A stretch of 64,000 nt of DNA, from contig NZ_CP038798.1 in assembly GCF_012223425.1 (NCBI RefSeq), forward strand, positions 1 to 64,000. Reading direction: 5' to 3'. This document shows positions 19,953-28,990 of this stretch, piece after piece (position 1 is the stretch's first letter; every line of letters begins with the position of its first letter). Under the pieces are notes generated by a model. It saw only the letters and a list, made by a program, of their open reading frames with translations, was not told where the DNA came from and ran no database searches. The translations under genes were made by a program, and so were the position numbers. This DNA comes from Mycolicibacterium frederiksbergense. GTDB lineage: Bacteria > Actinomycetota > Actinomycetes > Mycobacteriales > Mycobacteriaceae.

Positions 19953-20915
19953 TCACGAGGCTGACTGCTGCGCCAGTTGGTCGTTGACCTGTTCAGGTCG
20001 TTGCCAGTAGGCGAATGCCAGGCCGGTGACCGCATGGTGAAGTGGGATGTAGTCGACGACCTCGGCCGGCAGTGTGTCGAATGCTCCTGCGGCGGTGATC
20101 CATGCCCGGATCTCGCCGGTGCCACCGTGATAGGTGCCGGAGTCAACGGTGAACAGGTTCTCGAGCTCACGGCCTTGGCCCTCGCGCAGCTTGTTCAGCA
20201 CCCAGTTGTCCAGATCGCAGTCGATCCAGCCGGCACGCGGACCTGCTGGATCGTGGGACAAGCCGCCAGAGGCCAACACTGCGACCCGTTCGGGTCGCGA
20301 ATCGGCGATCTCGCGTATTGCCACTCCCAGCTCGTAGCAGCGTGCGGCCGTGGGCAGCGGATTGAAGTAGCAGTTGAGGAAGACCGGAACAATGGGGATG
20401 CCCATATCGGCTATACCCAGGAAGCGCCCCGGGCGAGTGAAAGCGTGTCCGATGCCGTGCGGCTTGCTCAGCGGCTTCAATTCGGTCATGACCGCCACGT
20501 CGAAGCTCGACTCGACAAGACCTGTTGCCAGGGCAGTGGCGAACTCGGCGCCGCATTTCATATCTATACGTTCGTCGATGCCCGGTTGGTCGGCGAAGCG
20601 CGGCAGTGTGTGCCCACTGACTTCGGTGCCGCAGTAGACCGCCAACGTCGGGTTGAACGCCGAACCAAAAACCTCGGCCTGATCGTCACCGATGATGATG
20701 AGCACGTCGGGATCGGCTTCCTGGATCACCGAACGCAACCGCGCGAGGTTCGCGTCGATCCGCCGTTTGGCAGCAGCGTTTGTCGCAGCGTTCTCCTGTG
20801 CGGCCGAAAGTGGTTGCGCTACATCACCTCGCATCAATTCGTAGGCTCGGGGCCAATCATCGACTGGCAGCAGGATGGCTGGCGCATGGGAAGTTGCGAC
20901 GCCTAGCGTAAGCAT
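19953..20915 (-). CDS. Class III (LigB-type) extradiol ring-cleavage dioxygenase
   Basis: Non-haem Fe(II) enzyme that opens a catecholic ring next to the hydroxyls. 320 residues from the ATG at 20915 (longer open frame upstream lacks family similarity). MLTLGVATSHAPAILL holds the N-terminal metal His. Then DVLIIIGDDQAEVF, KPLSKPHGIGHAFTRPGRF, GIPIVPVFLNCYFNPLPTAARCYELG and VAVLASGGLSHDPAGPRAG, with the catalytic-domain SGGLSH signature. It resembles the protocatechuate 4,5-dioxygenase beta, gallate and MhpB groups, not the vicinal-oxygen-chelate type more usual beside BphD/HsaD-like hydrolases. A separate alpha (LigA) subunit was not found. Substrate unknown. Confidence 0.88.
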   Translation of the reverse strand: MLTLGVATSHAPAILLPVDDWPRAYELMRGDVAQPLSAAQENAATNAAAKRRIDANLARLRSVIQEADPDVLIIIGDDQAEVFGSAFNPTLAVYCGTEVSGHTLPRFADQPGIDERIDMKCGAEFATALATGLVESSFDVAVMTELKPLSKPHGIGHAFTRPGRFLGIADMGIPIVPVFLNCYFNPLPTAARCYELGVAIREIADSRPERVAVLASGGLSHDPAGPRAGWIDCDLDNWVLNKLREGQGRELENLFTVDSGTYHGGTGEIRAWITAAGAFDTLPAEVVDYIPLHHAVTGLAFAYWQRPEQVNDQLAQQSAS

Positions 20916-20923
20916 TTTCAGCC

Positions 20924-21313
20924 CTAATCGGATAGTGTGAGGTGGATTTTCTGGTCGACGATCTGGATCGGATACGTCTTGATCGGGAATATTGCGGGCA
21001 GCGAACAGGCCCGCCCGGTGGTGAGATCGAACTTCGCAAAGTGCATCGGGCACTCGACCTGACAGTTCTCGACGAACCCCTCGGCCAACGAAGCGTCTGC
21101 GTGGCTGCAGGTATCACTCACGGCGAAGTACTGGCCCTCCGAACTAATCACGGCGATCGGTTCAGGCAGTTCCGGACGCTCGATGCGCAGCCCCTCGCCT
21201 TCTGACACATCGGTGGTATCGCAAAGATAGATCTCAGACGGGCCGAGGGTCAGCACGGTCGACTTCCCTTCGTGCTGCCTCGGCGGGTGGCCGGCCTGGT
21301 CATCTGTCAGCAT
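20924..21313 (-). CDS. Rieske [2Fe-2S] ferredoxin
   Basis: Electron carrier for the ring-hydroxylating dioxygenase of this operon. 129 residues, ATG at 21313. The Rieske ligands are plain: CSHADASLAEG (C-x-H) and, 15 residues on, CPMHFAKFD (C-x2-H), with the downstream GRACSLPA loop and a C-terminal beta segment (TYPIQIVDQKIHLTL). It lies between the hydrolase and the extradiol dioxygenase genes. No ferredoxin reductase gene occurs in the operon, so reducing power must come from elsewhere. Confidence 0.9.
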   Translation of the reverse strand: MLTDDQAGHPPRQHEGKSTVLTLGPSEIYLCDTTDVSEGEGLRIERPELPEPIAVISSEGQYFAVSDTCSHADASLAEGFVENCQVECPMHFAKFDLTTGRACSLPAIFPIKTYPIQIVDQKIHLTLSD

Positions 21314-21356
21314 GGATTCTCACTCATCGTTCGGAGTTGGATCGTGTGGGTCGGAC

Positions 21357-22190
21357 TCATGGCGCTGCCAGGAACTCCGTTGCCACCCGGTTGAATTCCT
21401 CCGCCTTCTCGACCTGAGCCCAGTGGCCGCACCGTCGGAACACCAACAAGCGGGATTCCGGGATCTCGCGGAGTAGGAGCAAGCCAATTTCGAGCGGATT
21501 GACCCGGTCCTCTCGGCCCCAGATGATCAATGTCCTGGCCTGGATCTGCGTTAGCTCGGGGGTCTGGTCACGCCATGGTGCTGCAGATGTCCCGGTCGGC
21601 GTCTCTCGCAAGGGTGACCGCTGGGACGCTTCGAGCCGTCGCTCGAAGGCTTCGGGAGTCATCACCGACGGGTCGAAGAGCATCACGTCGACCACGCGTC
21701 GCACAGTTTCCCGCGTCGGGTTCTCGGCGGCGGCCCGGATTGCTCGATGACCTTCGGTGGGCTGCAGAGCGGTGATGGTCGAGAGTGTGCCCCCGGCACC
21801 CATGAGGACCAGACGTTCAACCCGGTCCGGGAAGTCGACGGCGACAGCCATGGCGACCGAACCACCCATCGAGTTGCCGACGATGCTGGCGCGGTCGATA
21901 CCGAGCACATCCATCAGGTCGCGCACCACCTGTGCCCGAATCGTGGTGGCAGCCTGGGAAGTATCGGTGATCGGATCCGAGAGACCGAACCCCGGCATGT
22001 CCAACAGGATGGTCCGGTGCGATACGGCGAACGCTTCGATGTTGCCGGAGAAATTCCCCCACCCCGTGGCGCCCGGCCCTGCACCGTGCAACATGATGAC
22101 CGCCGGTCCGTCACCCGCTTCGTGATAGTGGACCCGGTACGGTCCGGCCTGAACGAACTGGCCGGTGCTCAGGTCTTGGGCAATGCTCAT
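21357..22190 (-). CDS. Meta-cleavage product C-C hydrolase (alpha/beta hydrolase)
   Basis: Hydrolyses the ring-opened dienoate to 2-hydroxypenta-2,4-dienoate and an acid (MhpC/BphD/HsaD type). 277 residues from the ATG at 22190, with GGAGAGA immediately upstream; the frame extends further upstream but without family similarity. Seen: VIMLHGAGPGATGWGNFSGN (oxyanion region), LLDMPGFGLSDPI, the nucleophile elbow VGNSMGGSVAM, LIIWGREDRVNPLE (acid) and FRRCGHWAQVEKAEEFN (catalytic His). It feeds the hydratase encoded downstream. Confidence 0.92.
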   Translation of the reverse strand: MSIAQDLSTGQFVQAGPYRVHYHEAGDGPAVIMLHGAGPGATGWGNFSGNIEAFAVSHRTILLDMPGFGLSDPITDTSQAATTIRAQVVRDLMDVLGIDRASIVGNSMGGSVAMAVAVDFPDRVERLVLMGAGGTLSTITALQPTEGHRAIRAAAENPTRETVRRVVDVMLFDPSVMTPEAFERRLEASQRSPLRETPTGTSAAPWRDQTPELTQIQARTLIIWGREDRVNPLEIGLLLLREIPESRLLVFRRCGHWAQVEKAEEFNRVATEFLAAP

Positions 22191-22249
22191 TTCTCTCTCC
22201 GATGGTTGATGATAGAGCTCGGCTGTGGCGGGAAGGCGTTCCGAGCTCG

Positions 22250-22750
22250 CTAGAAGAAGATCGAGAGCCCACGTGGCAGGATCGTGGCGTCGAGCAGGAT
22301 CTCCCGCCGCGCGATCTGCCATGAACCATCGAACCGGCGCAGACGGTCGATCCGCCGTCCGGCCCACCAGGCTTCGTCACGCAGCTTGCGCGACTGGCGC
22401 ACGGTGAACATGCTACGGACCAGAACATCGGTGCAGTCCGGGACCTCGTCGACCACAATGTTGCTCAAGAGGTGACAAGTCATCGACGCAGGCAACTCGG
22501 AGTGCGAGTAGCCTGTGGCGTCCTTCGCCAAGCGAACGCGCAACATGTCCTTGTCGTCGTGGATGATCGGATGACCGGCCGGTGCCACGTCGCCTTGCAC
22601 GTATTCTTTCAACGGCATGATGTACTCGGCGTCCTCGGCGAAAAGATCGAGCCATTCCTCGAAGCGACGCTCGTCGAGAAGGTGAGCCTCCCTGGCCAGG
22701 AAGTCCTCGACCTCGAGCTTCAGTTCCCATTTGGACGTGGTGATCGTCAT
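22250..22750 (-). CDS. Ring-hydroxylating dioxygenase, beta subunit
   Basis: Small structural subunit of a Rieske non-haem iron dioxygenase (SnoaL-like fold), 166 residues. MTITTSKWELKLEVEDFLAREAHLLDERRFEEWLDLFAEDAEYIMPL is the classic N-terminal block, and the C-terminus GSWQIARREILLDATILPRGLSIFF is equally typical. The ATG at 22750 overlaps the alpha-subunit TGA (ATGA), so the two subunits are translated together in equal amounts. Confidence 0.92.
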   Translation of the reverse strand: MTITTSKWELKLEVEDFLAREAHLLDERRFEEWLDLFAEDAEYIMPLKEYVQGDVAPAGHPIIHDDKDMLRVRLAKDATGYSHSELPASMTCHLLSNIVVDEVPDCTDVLVRSMFTVRQSRKLRDEAWWAGRRIDRLRRFDGSWQIARREILLDATILPRGLSIFF

Positions 22751-24100
22751 CGCTGCTCCATCAATTCCAGCCAAAACCGGTAAAAGTTCCGTTGATCGGC
22801 TTCACTCGGGTTGGGCCCAAGTCGACCAGGTAGGTCGGACGCTACGTCGGATTCGTGCCCCAATTGCATACCGTAGTAGTACGGCCTCTCCCAGTTATGT
22901 TGCGGTGCAGAAGCGTCCACGATGCGTTCGTAATTCTCGACATCGTCGGGTGCCACCACCCCGCCATGTGCTGCCCTGGTACACCCGCTGGATTGCAATG
23001 TCCTTGACGACCTGCGGCGCGTCTTTCTCGACCATTGTCCATTGCCAGCCCTCATGTGCGCGCACCCCCCGCGGGTGCCACAGCTGGAAGTGCCGGCCGA
23101 GCATCGGCGACAGGAAGCCCATGAGGGAGATATTGGGGAAGATGCCCGCGTTCATGAAGCCGTACATCTTGGTTTCACGGTCTTTCTGCAGGTTCTGCAG
23201 CACGTTGTAGCGGTGTTCGACCCACTCGACGGCCTCGGGGCCAAGTCGCTGGGCCCCTTCAAAATCGCGCTTGAAACCTACGTCATCGGCAATGACCAGG
23301 CCCATGCCGACGGGCACACTGCCCTTTTTCAGCCCGGTGCTGATCTCGTAGAGCGTCGAGCCGTCTCCGGTCGGATATGTGGTCATCGGCACCGCGATGC
23401 CACGCTCCACGAAGTCGCGGCACACGGCCAACCACGCCACATGGGTGGCCACGAAGACGTGATAGTTGTCGCCGATGAAATTCTCGGCGTTCAACTTCCA
23501 GTTACCGGGTGAGTAGTACCGGTGGAACCCTGGCAACAGCTCTAGACCGCCCAGATCGAGCGAGAGCACGAAATGCTCCAGGTACCAGATCGTGTCCTCG
23601 CCGAGCCAGTCCTCCAACGAGGGGGCGTTGGCATCGAACGTTGCAAAGATCAAGCCATGGAAGTTGGCCACCCTAACGGTCTCCAAGCCGTGCTTCGACT
23701 TGTCCAGGCCGTCGGGATAGACATGCTGCTCGATTGGCACACCGGTGAGGGCGCCGTCGAGTCCGTAGCTCCACCCGTGGTAGGAGCAGACGAATCCTCG
23801 GGTCTGACCACGGTCGAACAGGCAGACCTGGTTGCCCCGATGCGCGCACCGGTTGACCAGCACGCGGATCCCGTTGGTGTTGTCGCGGGTGATGATCACC
23901 GGGACCTCACCCATGTAGTTGGTGACGAACGAGCCCGGGGTTGGGACCATGTCCGCGTGGCCGACCAGCAACCATGAGCGCTCGAACACTCGTTGCAGTT
24001 CGACCTTGTAGATCTCTTCGTCGAAATGGATTGCCGACGATACATAGCCGTTCTCCCAGTCGACCAGATCGTTGAGTTGGTCAATTGCCGTCATTGCCAT
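22747..24100 (-). CDS. Ring-hydroxylating dioxygenase, alpha subunit (two frameshifts near the 3' end)
   Basis: Catalytic subunit that adds O2 across an aromatic double bond. The ATG at 24100 has AAGGGA five bases upstream and gives MAMTAIDQLNDLVDWENGYVSSAIHFDEEIYKVELQRVFERSW. Rieske ligands: CAHRGNQVCLF and, 17 residues on, CSYHGWSYG. The mononuclear iron site is in NFIGDNYHVFVATHVAW with a later Asp in the C-terminal part. About 451 residues after adding one G at about 22981 and one at about 22966 (plus-strand C runs). First gene of the minus-strand operon. The N-terminal and HYYSPGNWKLNAENF sequences place it with dioxygenases acting on aromatic acids or hydrocarbons; substrate not determinable. 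Confidence 0.9.
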
Positions 24101-24652
24101 TTGTCCCTTCGAAATTCCACATGGCCGACGGGCACTCGATGTATGTCGAGTGCGCGCATTGTCGCGGGTCTCACACCGGGCAGGGGGCTGCCGACCGGGC
24201 CATGCGGCCAACCTTATGATTGCCGTCACATCGTGTCTAGAGGCATATATTGCATATCAAGTATGCATCTCAGGTACTGATAGAGAAGCCACCGTTCGCG
24301 CGGTGTGGCGGTTGACATCGCCATTGACCTGGGATTCGATCCTAGCGCGGCGCTGGGCTCGCACAGGGAGCGCTCTCTAGCCAATCGATGCGCCGCCGTC
24401 GGAACGGTGGTCGCCGCCTGGGCGATGAGCGAATGGTGGTCGTTCGGCGCCCATTCCCGCGCCGAGTGGCGGGCGCAGCGCGGGATTCACGCCGCGAATA
24501 CTTCCTTTTTATAGAAGCTATTCGATTTCGCTACCTAGACGAAGAAATGATGCTTTCAATAGAGTCACGATCGGCGGACCGCTGTACGAACCCTGTAAGA
24601 CTCACGCAGCGCTGCTGATCCTGAAGGCTTACTACCGAATGAGGACAGACGG
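24101..24652. other. Divergent intergenic region with promoter signals, no gene
   Basis: 552 bases between the alpha subunit (minus) and the ThDP enzyme (plus). Short open frames here have no family resemblance. It is locally AT-rich around 24240-24290 and 24500-24560, as expected for two diverging promoters, and contains a clear palindrome at 24251-24267. Confidence 0.6.
24251..24267. promoter_or_regulatory. Palindrome TGCATA-N5-TATGCA, candidate operator for the aromatic operon
   Basis: TGCATATCAAGTATGCA: perfect 6-bp arms with a 5-bp spacer, about 150 bases upstream of the alpha-subunit start in an AT-rich stretch that also contains ATATAT. The size and spacing suit a dimeric GntR- or IclR-type regulator. 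No regulator gene of those types lies adjacent, so the binding protein would have to act from elsewhere. Confidence 0.45.
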
Positions 24653-26320
24653 TTGAACGGCGCGCAAATAACCGTAGCGGCACTCGAGCGGGAGGGGGTC
24701 GACCATGTCTTCGGCCTGCCGGGCACCACAGTCATGCATCTCATCGATGCGTTGTGCGACAGCTCGATCCGTTTCATCTCGGTGCGTCATGAGCAAGTGG
24801 CATCGATGATGGCCGACGGGTTCTCCCGTTCATCTGGAGGACTCGGCGTCTGTCTGGCGTCCCGTGGCCCGGGGGCGGCCAACCTTGCGATCGGCGTGCA
24901 CAACGCGCACGCCGAATCGATCCCGATGCTCGTGGTGGTTGGGCAGGTCCCTGATGGCATTGCCCACCGCGACTCGTTCGAGGAGATCGATCTGGTGCGG
25001 TTCTTCGAGCCGATGACGAAGTGGGCCGTGGAGATTCACGACACCGAACGCATCCCGGAGTTGCTGCAGCGCGCCGTTCGCACCGCGATGTCAGGCCGTC
25101 CCGGTCCGGTCTTGGTGTCCTTGCCGCTCGATGTCCAGGTGAATGAGGCAGGACCGGCTCTGCAGCCGCGGTTCCGGCTGACCCCGGCTGCGCCGCACCC
25201 CGTCGCGGTGGCCTCGGCCACCGATCTCCTTGCCTCGGCGGAGCGCCCTGTCGTTATCGTCGGCGGCGGCGTCCGAGGTGACGCTTTCGACGACAATCTT
25301 GTGGCTATCGCCGAGCAGTTCCATCTACCGGTGGTTACAACCTGGGGACGAAAGAGCGTATTTCCCAACAGTTCTGAGGTCTTCAGCGGAAGTCTGGGTT
25401 ACGGGGCGCTGCCGACCACCGAGTCGGCGGTGCGTGATGCGGACGTCGTGCTGGCGTTGGGCTGCAAGTTCTCCGAATTCAGTACCAAGTCGTGGAGCCT
25501 GCTCGGCGAGACGTCGCAGCTCATCCACGTCGACATCGACGAGAATGTGCTCGGGCGGGTCTACCCGCCCGAGGTATCGATCTGCGCCGACGCGCGCGGG
25601 ACGACGGCCGCGCTACGGTTTGCGCTCGAAGCGCGGACCGGACATGCCGACATATCCGACCGGCGCAGGCTGCGGGTCAAGACATTGCGCGCGGCGTACC
25701 TCGGTGAGGCCACTCTGTCGGCACCGGCGCGGACCTCGGTCGGTGTGACGTCAGCAGAGGTGATCACTGCGCTGCGCGAGATTTTGGCGTCCAACCGATC
25801 GATCCTGGTCAACGATGCTGCCAGCATGGGCCCCTGGCTGCAGAGGTACCTGACCACCGATCGCGTTGGCAGCTATCAGCTCGCCGCGGGTGGCTCGATG
25901 GGCTGGGGCCTTCCGGCGGCGATGGGCCTCCAGCTCGGACGCCCGGACGAGCGCATCGTCGCAGTGTGCGGCGACGGAAGTTTCTGGATGGTCGCTCAGG
26001 ATCTGGAAACTGCTGTGCGAGAACAGATTCCGATTGTCATTGTGATCACCAACAACTTCGCGTTTGGTAACACGCGGGACCGCCAGCGTTCGTCGCACGG
26101 TGAGAGGTATCACGGGGTGTTCTATGGCAACCCCGACTTCGCAGCGTTCGCGCAGCTACTCGGGGCATATGGTGAGCGCGTCGAGAACGCAGAAGATCTC
26201 GCGCCGGCAATCGAACGTGCGCTGGCCAGTGGACGCCCCGCAGTGGTTGATGTGATCCAAGACCGCAACGAGGGGCTACCACCCGATCTAGTCCCGCTGT
26301 CGGCGACTGCCGCGTCGTAA
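24653..26320 (+). CDS. Thiamine-diphosphate-dependent enzyme (acetolactate synthase/decarboxylase family)
   Basis: 555 residues, intact; TTG start at 24653 with GAGGA about 8 bases upstream. The three-domain ThDP fold is visible: the N-terminal pyrimidine domain VAALEREGVDHVFGLPGTTVMHLIDAL with catalytic Glu in RHEQVASMMADGFSR; the central domain (PVVIVGGGVRGDAF, VVTTWGRKSVFPNS); and the C-terminal PP domain GSMGWGLPAAMGLQLG and VCGDGSFWMVAQDLETAV..NN (Mg-ThDP motif GDGSF to NN). It acts on a 2-oxo acid or similar, by carboligation or decarboxylation. Transcribed away from the aromatic operon and followed by an SDR, it may handle a side-chain oxo acid; that is inference. Benzoylformate decarboxylase-like or 2-hydroxyacyl-CoA lyase-like are alternatives. 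Confidence 0.82.
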   Translation: MNGAQITVAALEREGVDHVFGLPGTTVMHLIDALCDSSIRFISVRHEQVASMMADGFSRSSGGLGVCLASRGPGAANLAIGVHNAHAESIPMLVVVGQVPDGIAHRDSFEEIDLVRFFEPMTKWAVEIHDTERIPELLQRAVRTAMSGRPGPVLVSLPLDVQVNEAGPALQPRFRLTPAAPHPVAVASATDLLASAERPVVIVGGGVRGDAFDDNLVAIAEQFHLPVVTTWGRKSVFPNSSEVFSGSLGYGALPTTESAVRDADVVLALGCKFSEFSTKSWSLLGETSQLIHVDIDENVLGRVYPPEVSICADARGTTAALRFALEARTGHADISDRRRLRVKTLRAAYLGEATLSAPARTSVGVTSAEVITALREILASNRSILVNDAASMGPWLQRYLTTDRVGSYQLAAGGSMGWGLPAAMGLQLGRPDERIVAVCGDGSFWMVAQDLETAVREQIPIVIVITNNFAFGNTRDRQRSSHGERYHGVFYGNPDFAAFAQLLGAYGERVENAEDLAPAIERALASGRPAVVDVIQDRNEGLPPDLVPLSATAAS

Positions 26321-26515
26321 ACGTCGGCTGAAACCGAGGGCTGGAAAAGGAATAAAATTGCAGTGAGCGAGCGCGCCCTATGCTGAAGTCTCACCATGGA
26401 GCGGCGCCGGTCCCGCGGGCGTAGGGGTCCAACACCCGACGTTACCAACTGTGTACCTACGGCTTATTCGCTATGTTGTTGTTTCTGAGTAGTTTTCGAC
26501 CAGATTGGAGAAGGG

Positions 26516-27358
26516 ATGTCCATGGCTGAGCAAATACTGGGCAAGGTGGCTTTCGTATCCGGAGCCGCACGCGGCATCGGCCGCGCCGTTGCGATCAGAT
26601 TGGCCCAGGAGGGCGCAGACGTTATCGCGGTCGATGCCGCGAAGGCCGTGCCTTCGCAGGGCGGCCCGGCCGCCACCCCGGAGGACCTAGCCGAAACCGT
26701 AAGGATGGTAGAGAAATTGGGACGGCGGATCATCTCACGTCAGGCCGACGTATCTGATCTGTCCACCCTCACCGAGGTGGTGGAAGAAGGGACGGCCGAG
26801 CTCGGTCGCTTGGACATTGTGGTCGCGAACGCCGGCGTGGGGGGTAATCCAGCACCGCTCACAGCGATATCGGCGCAGGAGTGGCAGAACGTACTCGCCA
26901 CCAATCTCACCGGGATGTTCAACACGGCGCGAGCGACAGTGCCGCACATCATTTCGGGTGGGCAGGGCGGGTCGGTCGTGCTGGTCAGTTCGTCCATGGC
27001 ACTACGGGCTCAGCCGGGCATGGGGCCCTACACGAGCGCCAAGTCCGGGCTGGCGGGCCTCATGCAAACGCTCGCACTGGAGCTCGGTGAACACCTTATC
27101 CGGGTCAATTCGGTACACCCGACCACGGTCCGTACGCCACTGCTGCTCAGCGATGCGAACTTGCGGCTGTTCAGACCCGACCTCGAGAATCCTACGGCCG
27201 CCGACGCCGAGCCGGCCTTTCGCACTATCAACGTTCTTCCGGTCCCATACGTCGAGCCGGAGGACGTTGCCAACGCCGTGTACTTCCTCGCCTCCGACGA
27301 GGCCCGATATGTGACCGGTGTCCGACTTCCCGTCGACGCCGGTTATGCGCTGAAGTAA
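26516..27358 (+). CDS. SDR dehydrogenase, mycofactocin-coupled type
   Basis: 280 residues, intact; ATG at 26516 preceded by GGAGAAGGG (a second ATG at 26522 is equally possible). Rossmann motif VAFVSGAARGIGRAVAIRLA, then the insertion DAAKAVPSQGGPAATPEDLAETVRMVEKLGRRIISRQADVSD. This insertion, with its PEDLAETVR block, is characteristic of mycofactocin-coupled SDRs such as carveol dehydrogenase, which hold NAD tightly and hand electrons to mycofactocin. Catalytic Ser and Tyr-x3-Lys: LVSSSMA and YTSAKSGLAG. C-terminus LRLFRPDLENPT and YVTGVRLPVDAGYALK also match that subfamily. It would oxidise an alcohol or dihydrodiol; no other dihydrodiol dehydrogenase lies near the first dioxygenase. Confidence 0.87.
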   Translation: MSMAEQILGKVAFVSGAARGIGRAVAIRLAQEGADVIAVDAAKAVPSQGGPAATPEDLAETVRMVEKLGRRIISRQADVSDLSTLTEVVEEGTAELGRLDIVVANAGVGGNPAPLTAISAQEWQNVLATNLTGMFNTARATVPHIISGGQGGSVVLVSSSMALRAQPGMGPYTSAKSGLAGLMQTLALELGEHLIRVNSVHPTTVRTPLLLSDANLRLFRPDLENPTAADAEPAFRTINVLPVPYVEPEDVANAVYFLASDEARYVTGVRLPVDAGYALK

Positions 27359-28088
27359 CCTCTCTGTCTGAATGCGCCAGGCGAAGAAGCCGCGCGCTGG
27401 TGACCCCGGCCCTCACCAGTGAGCGGGCCTAGAAGGCTCGGTATGGCAGGTCTCGCCGCACATGGCCATCGGAAGGGGCCGGAGCATTCTCCGATCGGCT
27501 TCTCGGGAGAGAGCATTGGTCCCGCGAACGGACATCGGTAACCGCGCAATCGGCTGCGCCACAGAGCCATCAGTCCCATGGGAGGTCGCATGGACGCGCT
27601 GGCGCACCCGGCCGACGAAGTCGTCCGGGGGGGCTGTGTTCGCCCGGGACGCTGGCTCATGCCCCATCGGTAGTAATTGGCAGATGTAGTCAGGGCATCA
27701 CCTGGCAGTAGGTGAAAGACGAACGGCGGCCGATGTGTTTGTCGAGACAGCTCCCCTAGGTGCAGACAGTCCTGCGCTCGGCGGTAGCTTTCGATCACGT
27801 CGCAATCGACCAGCTCAGTCTTGCCCGCGATCGCGTGGGGCCCAGCATTGATGTGAATCAGGTCTGCCCCCGTGCTTACCGGTCCGTGCTAGGTGCGCCG
27901 TTCCGGTAGGTCCGCGGAGCCGAAGGGCAGTGCGGAGTGCGCCGCGGACCAATCCGGACGAAGTCGCGGTCAGGCTCGGGCTCACTGGGTGGTCCGTGTT
28001 ACGGGGTGCATGCCCGCCAGCGATTCTGTGCCGACTCATTGCGTCAAACGGCAGCATCCTCGATTAGCCATATGAGTGTGGTCATCTG
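27359..28088. other. Region without a recognisable gene
   Basis: About 730 bases between the SDR gene and the IS21 remnant. Overlapping short frames exist on both strands (for example minus 27343-27798), but none shows a domain or consistent coding signal. It may be the eroded remains of a gene on the minus strand. I see no hairpin terminator or repeat of note. Confidence 0.5.
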
Positions 28089-28750
28089 ACTTGGCCCCAC
28101 TTCGGCCGTTGTTCTTCACGAATGTTGGCCCCACCGGGGTGGTGATCATTGCTGGCGGGGTGGGGCGGTGTGTCCTCAATGTTGGCCCCACCCTTCGTTC
28201 GGATTGTTCCTGTCGCCCGTCGTCCTTGGCGGTCGCGGTCAGGGAGGGTCGGTCAGGATGCGGTCACGCGTGGAGTTGTTCGAGAAGATCAGGAGGGATT
28301 GGCGGGTTGAGGGCCTGTCGATCCGGGTGTTGGCCGATCGGCACGGCACTCATCGCTGGACGGTGCGTCAAGCGCTTGATGACGCGGTCCCGCCGCCGCG
28401 CAAGGCGTATTCGGCGCGGCCGCGTCCGGCGATCGATCGTGGGTGACGGTGATCGATGCCTGGCTGCGCGCCGATGAGGATGCTCCGCGCAAGCAGCGCC
28501 ATACCGCTCGGCGGATCTGGCAGCGTCTGATCGCCGAGCATGGGGCTGCCTGCTCGGAGGTGACCGTGTCTCGGTATGTCGCGCGGCGCCGGTCCGAACT
28601 CGGAGGGCTTGAGAACGAGGTGTCGGTGCCTCCAGAGCCCCGAGGCCGGCGCGGAGGCCGACGTCGACTTCGATGAGTTCTTCCCCACGATCGCCGGGCT
28701 GGTCGTGAAGTGCTGGATGTTCATGATGATGCGAGGGGGTGTCAGATGGT
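28089..28750 (+). pseudogene. IS21-family left end and truncated istA transposase
   Basis: TTGGCCCCAC occurs three times (28090, 28124 and 28181 regions), the multiple terminal repeats of an IS21 left end. The IstA N-terminus follows: RVELFEKIRRDWRVEGLSIRVLADRHGTHRWTVRQAL (helix-turn-helix), then VIDAWLRADEDAPRKQRHTARRIWQRLIAEHG and ADVDFDEFFPTIAGLVVKCWMF, the start of the DDE region. Frame breaks at about 28440 and 28630. The sequence leaves IstA at about 28745, so roughly two thirds of the gene and all of istB are gone. Confidence 0.75.
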
Positions 28751-28754
28751 CTGT

Positions 28755-28990
28755 GTAAGTCCTGACGGAAGGATCTTAGGACATGCGACAGGCAAGGACG
28801 AGGATTTGCAGTTGGGTGAGGTGGTTTCCACCGTGGAGATGGCCGAGGCGCTTCGGGCTTCGGGTGCGGTGGACGATTTGCTGGCTCAGATCGATTCCGG
28901 CGAGGTGGCGCTGACGGTGAGGGTGGTCTGCTGCCCGGCTGTTCAAGTTGGCTCTCGAGCGGGTCTGGCCGCGGATTGACCGATCATCTG
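28755..28990 (+). pseudogene. IS256-family transposase, N-terminal remnant
   Basis: Reads VEMAEALRASGAVDDLLAQIDSGEVALT, then after single-base repairs GEGGLLPGLFKLALERGLAADLTDHL, the conserved start of many IS256 transposases. It ends exactly at DHL, where IS110-type sequence begins. Missing bases fall in GG, CC and TT runs, the same pattern as in the mce genes. It is a different IS256 type from the copies at 15.3 and 63.1 kb. Confidence 0.55.

Noticed and set aside
27343..27798. 151-residue minus-strand open frame after the SDR gene
   Set aside because: No domain resemblance, compositionally like a shadow frame, and broken by competing frames in the same stretch.
3521..28750. The istB fragment (3.5 kb) and istA fragment (28.1 kb) as two halves of one IS21 element
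   Set aside because: Their terminal repeats differ (GGGGTCAATTTTCAACC against TTGGCCCCAC), so they come from different IS21 members.
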